Below are positions 17,488-26,391 of a stretch of 64,000 bases of DNA, in pieces. A program made the translations under genes and the position numbers. The stretch lies in the NCBI GenBank assembly GCA_963837395.1, contig CAWINI010000003.1:434001-498000 (forward strand), in the 5' to 3' direction. This stretch comes from CAVZQN01 sp963837395. GTDB taxonomy: Bacteria > Acidobacteriota > HRBIN11 > JAKEFK01. Every line of letters begins with the position of its first letter. Positions within the stretch are counted from its first letter, which is position 1. The notes under the pieces were generated by a model. It did not search any database. It was not told where the DNA came from and was given only the letters and a program-made list of their open reading frames with translations.

Positions 17488-18093
17488 TTACCGGCTCCGC
17501 AATCTCCCCTTATCATAGGTGTTTTTCACGACGCTGACAACATACCGCCCAATCATGTCCGTCTCAACATTGACGAGATCTCCCTTCTTTAAATCACTGA
17601 GATTAGTATGCTCCAGCGTATATGGAATCAGTGAGATTTCGATCCGATTCTTTTGCATTGCTGCAACCGTCAGGCTCACACCATTGAGCGCAATCGAACC
17701 TTTGGGAACACAATATTGTGCAAGGTTATAAGGCAATTTCACACAAAGCCTTACATCTTTGTTGTGATTCTTCCATTTGAGAGCTTGCGCGACACCTTCA
17801 ACATGTCCTTGAACATAATGACCGCTGATGAAGGTTTGCGCGGTGATCGGCAATTCCAAATTTACACGCATCCCATTTTCTCGCTTGAGCAAATTCGTTC
17901 GAGACCATGTTTCAGGCGAGATATCTAGTGCGACTTTTTTGCCGGTGCGACGCGCGACTGTTAAACAAATTCCATCGACTGCAAGACTATCACCGAGTTT
18001 CAATTTGGATGCAAGCGAACCAACCTTTAGAACTAAATGAGCTTTATCAATGGAAATGATTTTTCCAGTAGTTTCAATAATTCCATTAAACAT
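17488..18093 (-). CDS. ribE: riboflavin synthase alpha subunit
   Basis: Converts two molecules of 6,7-dimethyl-8-ribityllumazine to riboflavin. 201 residues, usual for the family, starting MFNGIIETTGK. Two tandem lumazine-binding barrels are visible, each with its signature: LAVDGICLTV (about 38-47) in the first and IALNGVSLTVA (about 133-143) in the second, plus the GHYVQGHVEG and YTLEHTNLS segments. No ribH (lumazine synthase) was found in the window, so that step must be encoded elsewhere. Confidence 0.93.
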   Translation of the reverse strand: MFNGIIETTGKIISIDKAHLVLKVGSLASKLKLGDSLAVDGICLTVARRTGKKVALDISPETWSRTNLLKRENGMRVNLELPITAQTFISGHYVQGHVEGVAQALKWKNHNKDVRLCVKLPYNLAQYCVPKGSIALNGVSLTVAAMQKNRIEISLIPYTLEHTNLSDLKKGDLVNVETDMIGRYVVSVVKNTYDKGRLRSR

Positions 18094-18140
18094 ATTTTTC
18101 TTACCGCGAAGGCACTGAGTCTCCGTTACTCCGTGGTTAA

Positions 18141-19202
18141 TTATTTGCGTAGTCGGACGATTACATCGCCATCTAATTCTTGAGGTGGATCAACCTGGTA
18201 TCGTTGCGTTTCAGAAAGCGATTGTTCCGGTCCGCCTAAAATATTCAAAAAGTGTTTTCCGGTTAGAAGTCGTGGAGCGATCATAAGGACATATTCATCA
18301 ATGAATCCGGATGTGTGAAACAAGGTGAAAATTTTTTGTCCGCCTTCAACAAGAATCTTTGAAAGTCCGCGTTTAAACAACGCCGGTAACAAAGTGGAGA
18401 TACCCTGGAATCGAAGAATATCAACGTTTTTGCGTTCGCGCCAAAGTCTTTCACGCTCTTGCGAAGCAGTTTCCGCACAACAAATCAAAACTGGAGCATC
18501 GCTTTCCAGAAGTGAACAATCGTCAGGATTCAACTTTAGACGGGAATCCAAAACAATCCGGATTGGTTTTCGGATAATTCCTGGAGTTCTAACTGTAAGA
18601 TGCGGGCGATCCAGAATTACTGTATCAGCGCCCACCACCACTGCATCACATTGAGCGCGGAGATGATGCACCCAGGTCAAACTCCATTCATTTGTAATCC
18701 ATCTTGAATTTCGATCTGCGGGTGAAATAATCCCATTTGCCGTCGTGCCAACTTTGGCGATGACATAAGGACGTTGTTTCAGAATCGAATGAAAGAAAGG
18801 CGCATAGAAATATTTAACTGACGGCAATTCAATCTGTTCAACCGTAATTCCAGCAGTGAGCAATTGTTCCTGCCCTTTTCCATTTACCATTGGATTTTGA
18901 TCAATTGCCGAAAATACAACTCGCTTAATACCTGCATCTTTAATTGCATTCACGCAAGGCGGCGTTTTTCCTTGATGTACGCAAGGCTCTAAACTGCAAT
19001 ACAAAGTCGCATCCTTAGCAGCGGAGGCAGCTTTGCGAAGTGCGAGTACTTCTGCGTGAGGTTCACCGGCGGCTGGATGAAATGCAGTACTTAACATTTG
19101 TCCATCTTTAACAACAACGGCACCAACAGATGGATTCGGTGATGTTTTGCCTGCATTTTGAATGGCAAGATGATATGCGAGATTTAAATAATAATGATCC
19201 AT
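18141..19202 (-). CDS. ribD: bifunctional riboflavin deaminase/reductase RibD
   Basis: Second and third steps of the GTP branch of riboflavin synthesis. 353 residues from the ATG at 19202, three codons inside the longest reading, giving the standard MDHYYLNLA start. The deaminase domain (about 1-145) has the zinc motif HAEVLAL and PCVHQGKTPPC; the reductase domain (about 146-353) has AKVGTTANG, RWITN and the GAKIFTLF-like segment KILVEGGQKIF. It follows ftsY by about 20 bases and precedes ribE after a short repeat-like spacer. Confidence 0.93.
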   Translation of the reverse strand: MDHYYLNLAYHLAIQNAGKTSPNPSVGAVVVKDGQMLSTAFHPAAGEPHAEVLALRKAASAAKDATLYCSLEPCVHQGKTPPCVNAIKDAGIKRVVFSAIDQNPMVNGKGQEQLLTAGITVEQIELPSVKYFYAPFFHSILKQRPYVIAKVGTTANGIISPADRNSRWITNEWSLTWVHHLRAQCDAVVVGADTVILDRPHLTVRTPGIIRKPIRIVLDSRLKLNPDDCSLLESDAPVLICCAETASQERERLWRERKNVDILRFQGISTLLPALFKRGLSKILVEGGQKIFTLFHTSGFIDEYVLMIAPRLLTGKHFLNILGGPEQSLSETQRYQVDPPQELDGDVIVRLRK

Positions 19203-19223
19203 TTCCACCACAGAGTCACAAAA

Positions 19224-20159
19224 TTATTCCAGTAATGCGTTGATGAATTTTGCCGGGTCGAATGGGATGAGATCATCAAGATCTTCCCCAACCCCTAAGA
19301 ATTTAATGGGCACACCTAATTCTTTTGCAATGCTGACAACAATTCCGCCTTTCGCGGTGCCATCAATCTTGGTCAGGATAATTCCTGTAATCGGTGTGAT
19401 ATTCATAAATTCGCGGGCTTGAACAATTCCGTTCTGTCCAACCGTAGCATCCAGAACTAACCAGCTTTCATGCGGAGCGCCCGGAACTTCGCGCTGTGCA
19501 ATCTTTCGCATCTTTGCCAGTTCTTGCATCAAGTTTGATTTTGTATGAAGTCTACCGGCTGTATCAATCAAAACAAGATCTTTGTTCTGCGCTTTCGCTG
19601 CGCTTAATGCATCAAACACCACTGCTGCCGGATCTGATCCTTGACTCTGTTTCAGCAAATCCACTCCAATCCGGTCAGCCCAGACCTGGAGTTGTTCAAC
19701 AGCAGCTGCTCGAAAAGTATCTGCTGCACAAATCAACAATTTTTTGTTTTGTTTCTTGTATTCATGTGCGAGCTTTGCAATCGTTGTTGTTTTCCCAACT
19801 CCATTCACACCAATGATTAAAAATACTGCAGGTTTCGGATATCTTTTCTCCCACCATGGATCCGTATTTTTAAAGATCAGCATTAACTCATCGTGAATTA
19901 ATTTCTTTACTGCTGCAGCATCGGATAGCTGATGACTTCTTACTCTTTCATTCACCAGGTCCATTAAATGCATCGTTAACCCGACTCCGATATCGGATTG
20001 CAGTAAGGCTTCTTCAAGCTGCGAAAGAATCTCATCATCGACTTCGCGGCCGATCTTCATCATGTTGTCGATCTGGGTGCCGAGCCCCTCTTTGGTCTTC
20101 TTCAGACCATTTTTGAGCTTTTGTAAAAACGTTTTCTCTTCGGTTATAAATTCAAACAT
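19224..20159 (-). CDS. ftsY: signal recognition particle receptor FtsY
   Basis: Membrane-associated GTPase that receives the SRP-ribosome complex. 311 residues; the acidic A domain of E. coli FtsY is absent, as in many bacteria. The NG domain shows P loop GVNGVGKTTTIAKLA, insertion box AADTFRAAA, G3 DTAGRLH and G4 TKIDGTAKGG. The gene begins directly after the roadblock gene (adjacent bases), so the two are surely coupled. Having ffh and ftsY about 4 kb apart with ribD, ribE and ribBA between them is unusual. Confidence 0.95.
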   Translation of the reverse strand: MFEFITEEKTFLQKLKNGLKKTKEGLGTQIDNMMKIGREVDDEILSQLEEALLQSDIGVGLTMHLMDLVNERVRSHQLSDAAAVKKLIHDELMLIFKNTDPWWEKRYPKPAVFLIIGVNGVGKTTTIAKLAHEYKKQNKKLLICAADTFRAAAVEQLQVWADRIGVDLLKQSQGSDPAAVVFDALSAAKAQNKDLVLIDTAGRLHTKSNLMQELAKMRKIAQREVPGAPHESWLVLDATVGQNGIVQAREFMNITPITGIILTKIDGTAKGGIVVSIAKELGVPIKFLGVGEDLDDLIPFDPAKFINALLE

Positions 20160-20501
20160 TTATAATTCCTCTTCGATCAAAGCGTAGATTTCCTGGAATG
20201 CAAATTGAACGCGCACATAATTTAGATCCCTGGAAAGCAGTGCGCAAATAAAATAACCATCCTTTAAATAGTGCGTCAAAATAGAAAGCCGATCGTAACA
20301 TGTGACCATCGTTCGAGTGGGTGGTAGCCCAAGATTATGCAGAGTGGACATAATAATTCCTTGATATGCGCCCAATATTTTTAACTGATCACTATTGTTC
20401 GTACTGCAAGTCAGGATTGCTTCGCCTTCATGATCCAGGAATGCAACTGCCTCGACGCCTTCCACAGTCATCATTCGATTTAATAATTCCTGGAAAGACA
20501 T
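20160..20501 (-). CDS. roadblock/LC7-domain protein
   Basis: 113 residues with the roadblock pattern: helix 1 FQELLNRMMTVEGVEAVAFLDHEGEAI at about residues 3-29, a central helix LGAYQGIIMSTL, and strands YFICALLSRDL. This MglB-like fold usually modulates small Ras-like GTPases or acts in polarity and motility. Here the next gene on the transcript is ftsY, itself a GTPase; whether they interact is unknown. The stop is adjacent to the ftsY start. Confidence 0.75.
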   Translation of the reverse strand: MSFQELLNRMMTVEGVEAVAFLDHEGEAILTCSTNNSDQLKILGAYQGIIMSTLHNLGLPPTRTMVTCYDRLSILTHYLKDGYFICALLSRDLNYVRVQFAFQEIYALIEEEL

Positions 20502-20504
20502 TAT

Positions 20505-21278
20505 CTAATTGGGGGATTTCGAACAATTCAAACCTTTTATTGCCGCAATTGATTTTTGGGCGAAGTCACTGAGCGGGTCCACATCAATTACTTTCTTGTA
20601 ATATTCTCTCGCTTCACAAGGCAGATTTTGTTGTTGCAAAACCGTAGCCAGATGATAGCAAGCCTCAACACTGTCCGGAGCCAATTTCAAAATTTCTTTG
20701 AATTGAACTGCCGCTTCATCGAAGCGATTTAATTTTTCAAGAGAAAATGCATACACTAGACGCGGAGCTGTTTCTTTTGGCGAAAATTCCAAAACCTTTT
20801 TCGCCAGCGCGCGGGACTCTTCATATTGTTGTTCCGTGTATGCCAACTTCGACAGGTTGTAATACGGTCCCACTTTTGGATATTGAGGATCTTCCAGAGC
20901 TTTCAAAAAGTGAACGCGAGCTTCTTTATTATTTTTTAACTCCATATATGCAATGCCCAGATTGTTATGAACATCGGAATATGTTGGAGCGATAGTGATT
21001 GCTTGCGTAAATGCGGGTACCGCATCTTGAAACTTTCCATCACAAAGATAAGCAATACCCAATGAATTCCAACCTTGCGCATCTTTTGGATATTTTTCCA
21101 GGAATTTATGATAAGCAGTAACTGCCTCTGCACATCGTTTGTGAATTAGAAATTGATCAGCTTGTTTTAACTCAGCGACAGGATTATCCGGTGTTTTGGG
21201 CGCCTTCATCTCTTTTTTGCTGCTGCAAGAAACGAACGACAGTGTAAGAATCAAAATTAAATAGCAAGCACACTTCAT
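20505..21278 (-). CDS. TPR-repeat lipoprotein
   Basis: 257 residues from the ATG at 21278, which gives a lipoprotein signal peptide (ILILTLSFVSC, lipid-anchored Cys18). At least five TPR units follow, for example AQGWNSLGIAYLCDGKFQDAVP, cited as residues about 72-93, SDVHNNLGIAYMELKNNKEA and VEACYHLATVLQQQNLPCEA. It resembles PilF/NlpI-type outer-membrane scaffolds, but the partner is unknown. TATACT at 21287-21292 lies eight bases before the ATG. It heads the roadblock-ftsY-rib transcript. Confidence 0.75.
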   Translation of the reverse strand: MKCACYLILILTLSFVSCSSKKEMKAPKTPDNPVAELKQADQFLIHKRCAEAVTAYHKFLEKYPKDAQGWNSLGIAYLCDGKFQDAVPAFTQAITIAPTYSDVHNNLGIAYMELKNNKEARVHFLKALEDPQYPKVGPYYNLSKLAYTEQQYEESRALAKKVLEFSPKETAPRLVYAFSLEKLNRFDEAAVQFKEILKLAPDSVEACYHLATVLQQQNLPCEAREYYKKVIDVDPLSDFAQKSIAAIKGLNCSKSPN

Positions 21279-21286
21279 GGGAGCAA

Positions 21287-21292
21287 AGTATA
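21287..21292 (-). promoter_or_regulatory. -10-like box of the TPR lipoprotein
   Basis: Minus-strand TATACT, eight bases before the ATG at 21278, with no Shine-Dalgarno between. Candidate near-leaderless promoter for the lipoprotein-roadblock-ftsY-rib transcript. Confidence 0.35.
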
Positions 21293-21321
21293 CCAGATGC
21301 CGGATGCCGGATTCCAGATCC

Positions 21322-21395
21322 TTTTTACCGCAGAGATCGCAGAGCACGCTGAATATTTATTATTTCTGCGAACTCTGCGTGCTCTGCGGTAAAAA
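21322..21395. repeat. CTCTGCGGTAA-type inverted repeat
   Basis: TTTTTACCGCAGAG (21322-21335) is exactly reversed as CTCTGCGGTAAAAA (21382-21395), with a nested AGCACGC/GCGTGCT pair. It forms a long hairpin between two minus-strand genes and may act as a terminator; it is the cleanest copy of the family. Confidence 0.75.
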
Positions 21396-21397
21396 TT

Positions 21398-22786
21398 CTA
21401 GGCGACGGGTTGTCGGGGGCGGGGCCGTGAAGGTTTATGCAAGGTAACTTTGCCTTCTTCGCAAGCTCTTCCGAATGCATCAACAATTTTCGGATCGTAT
21501 TTTACATTTGCCATGGTACGGATCCGATTTAATGCAAACTCCAATGTAAAAGCTTTTTGATACGGCCGATCAGTGGTCATTGCATCAAATGTATCTGCAA
21601 CTGTAATCACACGGCCAAACAGTGGGATATCTTCGCCTTTCAATCCCTGCGGATAACCACTGCCATCATAATTTTCATGGTGAGCACGCATTCCCGGAAT
21701 AATGTCACGTAATTGTTCGATCTGCGCAAGAATTGCTGCACCTTTATCTGGATGCGTTTTCATAATTTCAAATTCATCAGGCGTAAGATTGGTTGGCTTG
21801 CGAAGAATTCGATCATCAATTCCGATTTTGCCTACATCGTGCAGCAAAGCTGCGATTTCCAAACGCTCTAACTCTGCGGCACTGAATCCTAAAGAACGCC
21901 CAATTACCATGGTGTAGTCTTTTACACGCTCAGAATGTCCGCGTGTATACGGATCTTTTGCATCGATTGCTGCTGCAAGCATCCGGATCGAACTCATAAA
22001 CAATTCTTTGTTTTCACGCGCAGCAGCTTGAAGACCAAGAATGTTTTGTTTCACCTCATCTGTCATGTAATTGAAAGTGTCAGCAAGCTGTTGAATTTCG
22101 TTGCTTGCTTTCATCTCAATTTTTTTATCGAAGGTCTGATTGCGGCCAACATCCAGTGCGTGTTGTGCCAATTTTTGAATCGGCTGCGTAATCCACCGCG
22201 CAAATAAGAAGCCAACCACCGCAGCTAGAAGTGCAAATAGAATACTGAGTCCCACTGAAGAGCGGATCATTTGCCCTACGGATGCAAATGCAACATCGCG
22301 TTCAATTTGAACGATGACTCCCCAGCCAACATCTTTCACTGCAGAATTGGATCCGAGAACTTCAAGCGTTTTATTTCCTTGCTTTTCTTCATATAACCGT
22401 ACTGTAGAAACACGACCTTGTGTGCGAATGAAATCACTTACAATTGCAGTCTTAGAAAGATCGCGTCTTTGCTGCATATCTTGTTTTTTCGGACTTAAAA
22501 TTAATTTCCCGTCATGATCTACAACATAAACATTGATTGCCCCAACACTTTCGTCATTCAAAATTTGAAACAATGGATCTGCACTAACAATCACACTCAA
22601 AACGCCAATTATGTTGTCTGATGCATCCTTCAATGGTTCCGCAATTAGAATTACTGCAGTGTTATCTTCAGCGATGTAATAAGGATCGCTAATGAACGAT
22701 TTACCCTGGATCGCAATATTGAATGCTTTTTCTTCTTCATCCATTACGCTTCTATCATCAAACTCAGGACGCTTTGCTCTAGGCAC
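21398..22786 (-). CDS. HD-GYP cyclic-di-GMP phosphodiesterase sensor, C-terminal part
   Basis: Predicted c-di-GMP hydrolase with a membrane sensor. This part holds the rest of a dCache-like extracytoplasmic domain (NIIGVLSVIVSADPLF), a membrane helix (GLSILFALLAAVVGFLFA), a HAMP linker, and an HD-GYP domain with GHSERV, LLHDVGKIGID, HHENYDGSGYP and ADTFDAMTTDRPY. The HD, GYP and second His motifs are all intact. The N-terminal 119 residues are encoded at 22779-23138 in another frame; removing one base near 22784 joins them, giving about 580 residues. Confidence 0.85.
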   Translation of the reverse strand: MPRAKRPEFDDRSVMDEEEKAFNIAIQGKSFISDPYYIAEDNTAVILIAEPLKDASDNIIGVLSVIVSADPLFQILNDESVGAINVYVVDHDGKLILSPKKQDMQQRRDLSKTAIVSDFIRTQGRVSTVRLYEEKQGNKTLEVLGSNSAVKDVGWGVIVQIERDVAFASVGQMIRSSVGLSILFALLAAVVGFLFARWITQPIQKLAQHALDVGRNQTFDKKIEMKASNEIQQLADTFNYMTDEVKQNILGLQAAARENKELFMSSIRMLAAAIDAKDPYTRGHSERVKDYTMVIGRSLGFSAAELERLEIAALLHDVGKIGIDDRILRKPTNLTPDEFEIMKTHPDKGAAILAQIEQLRDIIPGMRAHHENYDGSGYPQGLKGEDIPLFGRVITVADTFDAMTTDRPYQKAFTLEFALNRIRTMANVKYDPKIVDAFGRACEEGKVTLHKPSRPRPRQPVA

Positions 22787-23138
22787 CTCTGCCTGATGGG
22801 GCGTAAACCGCTGCCTTGATCATGTTGAGATCTTTAAGAAATGTTGGCATTTCAGCTCGGACTGAAGGGGCATCAAGATTTCTAACAAATTCTGATGCCT
22901 TTGGAGTTAATTCACGAATCTGATACCGGTAATTATCGATGTAAGATGAGATTCTTCCGGACACACTTGTAGAAATCGAAAAGAAACTTTCTTGAAGATT
23001 TGTTTGCAGCCCTTCCCGGTTATTTCGGATTAAGATGAACGAACTAACCGCTAACGGGATAACCCCAATCGCCAGGAATAGCAATGTCAATGTGACAAGT
23101 ATGCTGTTCTTAATCTTCCGTTCAGTAAAGATTGCCAA
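22779..23138 (-). CDS. HD-GYP sensor, N-terminal part
   Basis: 119 residues containing the first membrane helix (ILVTLTLLFLAIGVIPLAVSS) and the start of the dCache sensor domain (FSISTSVSGRISSYIDNY). It ends in AVYAPSGRGA at a stop created by a frame change. The sequence continues sensibly in the frame of the HD-GYP part, so this is one gene. The start is a TTG preceded by GTGAGA. Confidence 0.7.
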   Translation of the reverse strand: MAIFTERKIKNSILVTLTLLFLAIGVIPLAVSSFILIRNNREGLQTNLQESFFSISTSVSGRISSYIDNYRYQIRELTPKASEFVRNLDAPSVRAEMPTFLKDLNMIKAAVYAPSGRGA

Positions 23139-23164
23139 GAGATCTCACCACAAAGTCACAGATT

Positions 23165-24763
23165 TTACTTCTTTTTTTCGGAGATGACCTCGTAAACTTT
23201 GGTCATCTGTTCCAAACCTTTGAGACTGAATTCGCCTAGTTCCTTAATTTCGAAATGATCCTTAACAAGTTCATACGTATTGGCTCCAATGACGATCTGT
23301 CCGGGCTTTGCAACCCCCGTTTCAATTCTTTGGGCAATATTCACAGTGTTTCCAAGAACAGTGTATTCAATACGTTTTGGTGAGCCGATATCACCAGCTA
23401 CAACAGGACCGCTGTTGATGCCAATTCGAACGTTGATTTTTTGTTGGCCAAACTTTTCATCATTGAACTCGTTCAGTTTCTCACGCATTTCCAGAGCTGT
23501 CTTCACCGCGCGTACGGCGTGATCTTCCATTGCTAACGGTGCACCGAACACAGCCATGATTGCATCGCCAATAAACTTGTCCAGTGTCCCTTCATATTTA
23601 AAAATGATTTCGGTCATTTCGCCAAAATATTCATTCAGCAAAAGTGCAACCCGATGCGGCTCCATCTTTTCTGACATTCCGGTGAAACCGACAATATCTG
23701 AAAAGATCACGGTCGTATCTACTTCCTGAGCATCGAGTGATTGATCGCTTTCGGTGGCATTTAAGATTCGATTAATTACTGACGGAGAGTGATAGCGTTC
23801 CAATTGTCCACGCCGTTTAATTTCTTCCTTAATCTTTTCGTTCAATCTTGCTTGCTCAATTCCGATTGCCGCGTAATTCGCCAGAGCTGTGAGTAAATCA
23901 AGATCCGCCGGCGTGAATGTTCCGGTGCGTGTTGTGGAATCAACAAACACAACACCGATTACATCATCTTTGTTCCATAATGGTGCACACATCGCGGAAC
24001 GGATGTTATGAAAAATAATGCTGGCCCCTCCATCGAAACGCGGATCAAAAAGTGCATCAGAAGTCAAAATTGAGACTTTGTCTGTGAAGACTTTATTCGT
24101 AATCGTTTTGCTGATTGTGATTTTTCCCACGTCAGCTTGCGGATCGTGATACTTCACAACTTTTGGAATCAAATCGCGAGAGTGCTCATCATAAAGCATC
24201 AAAAAACCGCGTTCCGCATTTAAGTGTTCAAAGATTAAGTTCATCACAAGATTTAAAACTTCATCAAGAGGTTGCACTGTAAGCAGTGATTTTGCAACTT
24301 GAATCAGAATTGCCAGAATCTGATTACTTTTTTGAATATCACTAAGTACAGGTTGTTCTTCTGGTTTGCTTTCCGGAATTAGATCCGGAATAAATTTTTG
24401 AAGTTCGCTGATCGGTTTTATAAAGGTACCTGGACTTAGAAAATTATCTCCAGTATCCTGCAATTGAACTTTATCATCCGTGGTTTTTGTAAAGCGGAGC
24501 AAAAATTTACCGAGATTGATTTCATCACCATCACGCAAATCGCCACGCGTTACAAGAATGTTATTCACGCGGGTCCCGTTACGGGAATTTAAATCGACAA
24601 TGTAGGATTCTTTATCGTTGAGTGAAATGCGGCAATGATGGCGGGAAACACCGAAGTCATTAATGATGATGTCATTATCGGATGCACGTCCGATTGAGAC
24701 ATCACTCTTTTCAACCGGAAAGGAAGTTGTTTTATCCCCCTCCTTATAGACCAGCTTATACAT
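23165..24763 (-). CDS. FHA-GAF-class III adenylate/guanylate cyclase
   Basis: 532 residues. An FHA domain (IGRASDNDIIINDFGVSRHH region, about 24-90) would bind phospho-threonine peptides; a GAF domain follows (about 150-310, ERGFLMLYDEHSRDL to DLDLLTALANYAAIGIEQARL); a class III cyclase domain ends the protein (about 345-525) with the metal Asp in IFSDIVGFTG and second Asp in DKFIGDAIMAVFG, and RIGINSGPVVAGD. It should make cAMP or cGMP under control of protein phosphorylation and a small ligand. The stand-alone cyclic-nucleotide-binding protein at 15650 and the Ser/Thr kinase at 50169 are possible partners. Confidence 0.88.
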   Translation of the reverse strand: MYKLVYKEGDKTTSFPVEKSDVSIGRASDNDIIINDFGVSRHHCRISLNDKESYIVDLNSRNGTRVNNILVTRGDLRDGDEINLGKFLLRFTKTTDDKVQLQDTGDNFLSPGTFIKPISELQKFIPDLIPESKPEEQPVLSDIQKSNQILAILIQVAKSLLTVQPLDEVLNLVMNLIFEHLNAERGFLMLYDEHSRDLIPKVVKYHDPQADVGKITISKTITNKVFTDKVSILTSDALFDPRFDGGASIIFHNIRSAMCAPLWNKDDVIGVVFVDSTTRTGTFTPADLDLLTALANYAAIGIEQARLNEKIKEEIKRRGQLERYHSPSVINRILNATESDQSLDAQEVDTTVIFSDIVGFTGMSEKMEPHRVALLLNEYFGEMTEIIFKYEGTLDKFIGDAIMAVFGAPLAMEDHAVRAVKTALEMREKLNEFNDEKFGQQKINVRIGINSGPVVAGDIGSPKRIEYTVLGNTVNIAQRIETGVAKPGQIVIGANTYELVKDHFEIKELGEFSLKGLEQMTKVYEVISEKKK

Positions 24764-24832
24764 CTCTACGGACTCCGCGAGTTTTGCGGTAAAAATTCTT
24801 ACGGCTAAGAACCGTCTTTAGCACATTAGGCT

Positions 24833-25591
24833 TTAGCTTTCCTTCTCCGTATCAAATGCAGAAGATATTTTCTGCGCTTCAGGTTGTTGCTGCTGTTGTT
24901 GTTGAGATGCGGCCGGTTCTTTTGTTAACCCCATCTTCCGTTTTAAATCATCCAGCGCCTGATCAACTTTTACCTTTCCCGTTAGCTGATCCAATTGTTT
25001 ATCCAGCTCATCACCCTCGCTTACCGCAATTTTATCGTATGCCGCCAGCTTATCGGATTGCTCTTGTATCTGTGATGCAGCATTGTCGAAGGTGCTCATT
25101 GCACCATCAATATTGTATTTATCGGTAATCTCAAGCATTTTGCGTTGAGCTTCATTCATTGCAGCAATCGATTTCAGCTCACCTAGCTTCCGGATTTTTT
25201 CCTGAACTTTTTCTTCTTCAACTTTTAATTTGGCGCGCGAAGCATCCGCTCGAACTTTTGCACTCTTATACATTTGATCTGCACGATCCAGTTCACCTTG
25301 TGCTTCAATTTGTAGTTGGAGAGCACGGCGTGCGAGCTTTTCATTGCCCTGGGTCAAAGCTTCTTCAGCTTGTGTTTGTAATGTTTTTACGCGCTCCCTC
25401 TTCACTTTAAATTCCCTTTCCTGGCGCGCTTCAAACCCCAATGTCATTGCTGTCGCCTCACGGAGGGACTTCAGGCTTTCCAGCATTTCCCGAACCGTCT
25501 GTTCCAACATGGGAACAGTCATTTGTGATTCGGTCTTCCCCATTAACCAGTTGAACATCGCGGAAAACATCCGACGTACGCGCTGAAACAT
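24833..25591 (-). CDS. PspA/IM30-family envelope stress protein
   Basis: 252 residues, almost wholly alpha-helical coiled coil, beginning MFQRVRRMFSAMFNWLM, the amphipathic helix that binds membranes in PspA/Vipp1 proteins. The helical body (about 25-190) carries the family pattern (VREMLESLKSLREATAMT, KLARRALQLQIEAQ). A glutamine run and polar tail end the protein. It has a perfect Shine-Dalgarno AAGGAGG, unlike several neighbours. It protects or remodels the inner membrane under stress. No PspF/B/C partners are nearby. Confidence 0.85.
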   Translation of the reverse strand: MFQRVRRMFSAMFNWLMGKTESQMTVPMLEQTVREMLESLKSLREATAMTLGFEARQEREFKVKRERVKTLQTQAEEALTQGNEKLARRALQLQIEAQGELDRADQMYKSAKVRADASRAKLKVEEEKVQEKIRKLGELKSIAAMNEAQRKMLEITDKYNIDGAMSTFDNAASQIQEQSDKLAAYDKIAVSEGDELDKQLDQLTGKVKVDQALDDLKRKMGLTKEPAASQQQQQQQPEAQKISSAFDTEKES

Positions 25592-25673
25592 ACTGTCCTC
25601 CTTAGCTTTACAGGCGAGTCAACAAACGACTAGTCTGAAATTATAGCATAGTAAATATTATAGAAATTCTGGC

Positions 25674-25734
25674 TGTAGTGGCGACCGGAAAGTCGCCTGC
25701 TATCAAACTAGGCGACCTTCCGGTCGCCACTACA
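25674..25734. repeat. GTAGTGGCGACCGG-type inverted repeat
   Basis: TGTAGTGGCGACCGGAA (25674-25690) is exactly reversed at 25718-25734. Inner AAGTCGCC/GGCGACCTT arms extend the hairpin. It lies in the 276-base gap between divergent pspA and the Rieske gene; a related copy is at 43107-43170. Nothing else is seen in this gap. Confidence 0.75.
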
Positions 25735-25867
25735 AATGCATTTTAGAAAAGACGCAAAAATTTCCCGTAAGTTCTTGACTAAGAAATATTCCTAGTTGAT
25801 AATCTTGCTTGTGTTTTTTTGATTTTTTTTCTGCACTTCATAAACCGTCACTGCAAAAGAGAGGAGC

Positions 25868-26362
25868 ATGGCAGAGGCGATCTCCCGTAGAAAGTTCTTT
25901 TCCTGGTTAGGTTTAGCGTGGGGCGCATTTGCCGCCTCTATGGGCGTGGCATTGACTGCCACCATGCGCTTCCTATTTCCTAACGTCTTATTTGAACCTC
26001 CATCGTCATTTATTGCCGGATTTCCTGAAGACTATGCAGTCAACAAAGTTGATGAACGTTGGAAGGAAAAACGTGCATGCTGGATTGTTCGTACGAATGA
26101 AATCATTTATGTACTCAGTACCGTTTGTACACATTTAGGATGTACTCCGAATTGGCTGGAAGCGGAAAACAAATTTAAGTGTCCTTGTCATGGCAGCGGT
26201 TTTTACATGACTGGAATCAATTTTGAAGGTTCAGCTCCGCGGCCATTAGAACGTTTTAGAATCTCAATCGCTGATGATGGCCAATTAGTTGTAGATAAAA
26301 GCAAAAAATTTCAACAGGAAAAGGGTGAATGGAGCGATCCCGAATCGTTCGTTCGAGTTTAG
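25868..26362 (+). CDS. Rieske iron-sulfur protein of a bc-type complex
   Basis: 164 residues. The N terminus has a Tat-type signal (SRRKFFSWLG) and one membrane helix that would stay as anchor. The 2Fe-2S motifs are CTHLGC and CPCHGS with the usual spacing and a GFYMTG turn. It passes electrons from quinol at the Qo site to a c-type cytochrome outside the membrane. A Shine-Dalgarno (GAGAGGAG) precedes the ATG. First gene of a plus-strand cluster with cytochrome b, subunit IV and an octahaem cytochrome c. Confidence 0.92.
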   Translation: MAEAISRRKFFSWLGLAWGAFAASMGVALTATMRFLFPNVLFEPPSSFIAGFPEDYAVNKVDERWKEKRACWIVRTNEIIYVLSTVCTHLGCTPNWLEAENKFKCPCHGSGFYMTGINFEGSAPRPLERFRISIADDGQLVVDKSKKFQQEKGEWSDPESFVRV

Positions 26363-26391
26363 AAATTTAACCACAGAACTAGGGAAGGAAA

